A stretch of 64,000 nt of DNA from positions 558,001 through 622,000 of the forward strand of contig JALHQN010000001.1 of the NCBI GenBank assembly GCA_022841915.1, given 5' to 3'. This DNA is from Burkholderiales bacterium. Its GTDB lineage: Bacteria > Pseudomonadota > Gammaproteobacteria > Burkholderiales > WYBJ01. The translations under genes and the position numbers were made by a program. The notes beneath the pieces are model-generated. The model searched no databases. It had not been told where the DNA came from and saw nothing but the letters and a program-made list of their open reading frames with translations. The number at the start of each line of letters is the position of its first letter. Position 1 is the first letter of the stretch. Of this stretch, positions 63,061-64,000 are shown in pieces.

Positions 63061-64000
63061 ATGCCGACGGAGCAACCGAGTCGACCCGCCTTGACCAATG
63101 ACGTCGGAAGCGAATCGGGCAACGATCCTGCCCGCGCCCTGCAGGTGCGCGCAGACCTGGTGACCTCCATCTATAGCCACATCCCTCGCTCCTCGCTCGG
63201 CGTGCTTGCGGGCGCGCTGACCGTCACGTGGGGAATGTGGGGCCAGGTCAATCACGTCGCGCTGCTGACGTGGCTCGGCATCATCGGATGCATACTGATC
63301 TGGCGGTTGTTCCTCTACCGGGCTTTTCCGAAACCGAGTCCCGCGCTCGAACGCGTTGCCTTCTGGGAACGACACTGGACGTTGAGCACCGCCGTGCACG
63401 GAACGGTATGGGGAAGCAGCGCCTACTTCATGTATGTGCCGGGGTCGCCGGAGTATCAGGCGCTTCTTCTGGTATCGCTCTTCGCCATCAGCACCGCCGC
63501 GGTCCCGCTGATCGTGCGCCATCTACCCTCTCTCTACGCGTTCGTCTTGAGCGTTCTCGTACCCATCATCGTGCGACTGGCATTCGAAGGCGACGCGGCG
63601 CGAGTGGCGCTTGCGATGGTCAGTTCGCTGGTCATGTACGGAATATTTCTTTTCGGCGCGGAACTCAACCGCACCATCATCGAGTCGGTACGCAGGCGCT
63701 ATGAGAACCTCGACCTGATCGAACAACTGAAGCATCAAACGGCGCAGGCCGAAACCGCGCGCCGAGAGGCCGATCACGCCAACCTCATGAAGACCCGGTT
63801 CTTGGCAGCCGCCAGCCATGACCTGAGACAACCCATGCACGCGCTGGGCCTGTTCAGCGATTCCTTGCGGCGGCGCATCAACGATCCACATAAGCGCGCG
63901 CTCGCCGATCGCATCTGCCAGTCCGCCGAGGCGATCGAGCAGACCTTCGATGCATTGCTCGACATCTCCCGGCTGGACGCGGGTATCGTACAACCGCGCA
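63061..64000 (+). CDS. Sensor histidine kinase, N-terminal part (continues beyond the window)
   Basis: 313 codons are present and the frame is open to the window edge. A short cytoplasmic N-terminus (MPTEQPSRPALTNDV) is followed by about six transmembrane helices (SSLGVLAGALTVTWGMW, LLTWLGIIGCILIW, YQALLLVSLFAIST, LYAFVLSVLVPIIV, LAMVSSLVMYGIFLF), then a coiled-coil linker and the HisKA H-box FLAAASHDLRQPMHALGLF with the phosphorylated His. The ATPase domain, and possibly a receiver, lie outside. Partner of the upstream response regulator. Confidence 0.9.
   Translation, partial: MPTEQPSRPALTNDVGSESGNDPARALQVRADLVTSIYSHIPRSSLGVLAGALTVTWGMWGQVNHVALLTWLGIIGCILIWRLFLYRAFPKPSPALERVAFWERHWTLSTAVHGTVWGSSAYFMYVPGSPEYQALLLVSLFAISTAAVPLIVRHLPSLYAFVLSVLVPIIVRLAFEGDAARVALAMVSSLVMYGIFLFGAELNRTIIESVRRRYENLDLIEQLKHQTAQAETARREADHANLMKTRFLAAASHDLRQPMHALGLFSDSLRRRINDPHKRALADRICQSAEAIEQTFDALLDISRLDAGIVQPR

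Overview
The window is high-GC DNA from a betaproteobacterium, very probably in the Burkholderiales/Nitrosomonadales/Rhodocyclales sphere. The lineage markers are a betaproteobacterial proteasome homologue (51066-51644) beside argG, a DUF3579 gene, a TctC/Bug-type solute receptor, the order murJ-ribF-ileS-lspA-ispH, and a PEP-CTERM protein. I cannot name the genus from sequence alone. Most of the window is ordinary chromosome with a few accessory patches.

Layout. 1-18 kb is a mosaic of short transcription units: a Tat-type M48 lipoprotein protease and a YcbB-like L,D-transpeptidase; small envelope proteins; a 189-bp MITE-like element at 5789-5977; a periplasmic glycerophosphodiesterase facing an FRG-domain protein; an N-carbamoyl-compound catabolic trio (cysteine hydrolase, solute receptor, nitrilase-fold amidase); a secreted or anchored methyltransferase; a phytase-like PEP-CTERM protein; and DUF502 and DUF2459 proteins. 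18.2-26.7 kb is a phosphonate cluster: phnD-phnC-phnE-phnE-phnA-alcohol dehydrogenase-aldehyde dehydrogenase on the minus strand, a divergent PhnZ/TmpB-like HD oxygenase, and a LysR regulator. Its aldehyde dehydrogenase has lost the catalytic core through an internal deletion and is a pseudogene. 27.1-29.6 kb looks like a small integrated island: a 63-bp direct repeat (a 3' tRNA-Thr fragment and the intact tRNA-Thr gene) brackets a PIN toxin/antitoxin pair and a broken DDE transposase.

29.6-39.2 kb carries a PerR/Irr-like Fur regulator and a type IV pilus minor-pilin operon (pilE-like, fimT, pilV, pilW, pilX, pilY1), whose PilY1 has about 700 residues inserted in its von Willebrand domain. 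39.2-46.2 kb is the minus-strand housekeeping operon murJ-ribF-ileS-lspA-ispH, divergent from rpsT. 46.6-52.1 kb holds DUF3579, argD-argF-argG, the proteasome homologue and yajQ. 52.5-55 kb has an unknown single-pass protein ending at a second copy of the MITE end, a class I glutamine amidotransferase and a secreted retropepsin-like protease. 55.1-60.1 kb is the minus-strand operon xseB-ispA-dxs-folE-ribBA, divergent from a Rieske oxygenase. The window ends in a LuxR-type response regulator and a partial sensor kinase.

Functionally, the phosphonate island would import phosphonates (PhnCDE) and cleave C-P bonds hydrolytically (PhnA) and perhaps oxidatively (HD protein). The arg block makes arginine from N-acetylornithine onward. 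The two minus-strand operons cover isoprenoid precursors (Dxs, IspA, IspH), flavin (RibBA, RibF), folate (FolE), lipoprotein maturation (LspA) and lipid II export (MurJ). I saw no CRISPR array, rRNA, phage module or origin.
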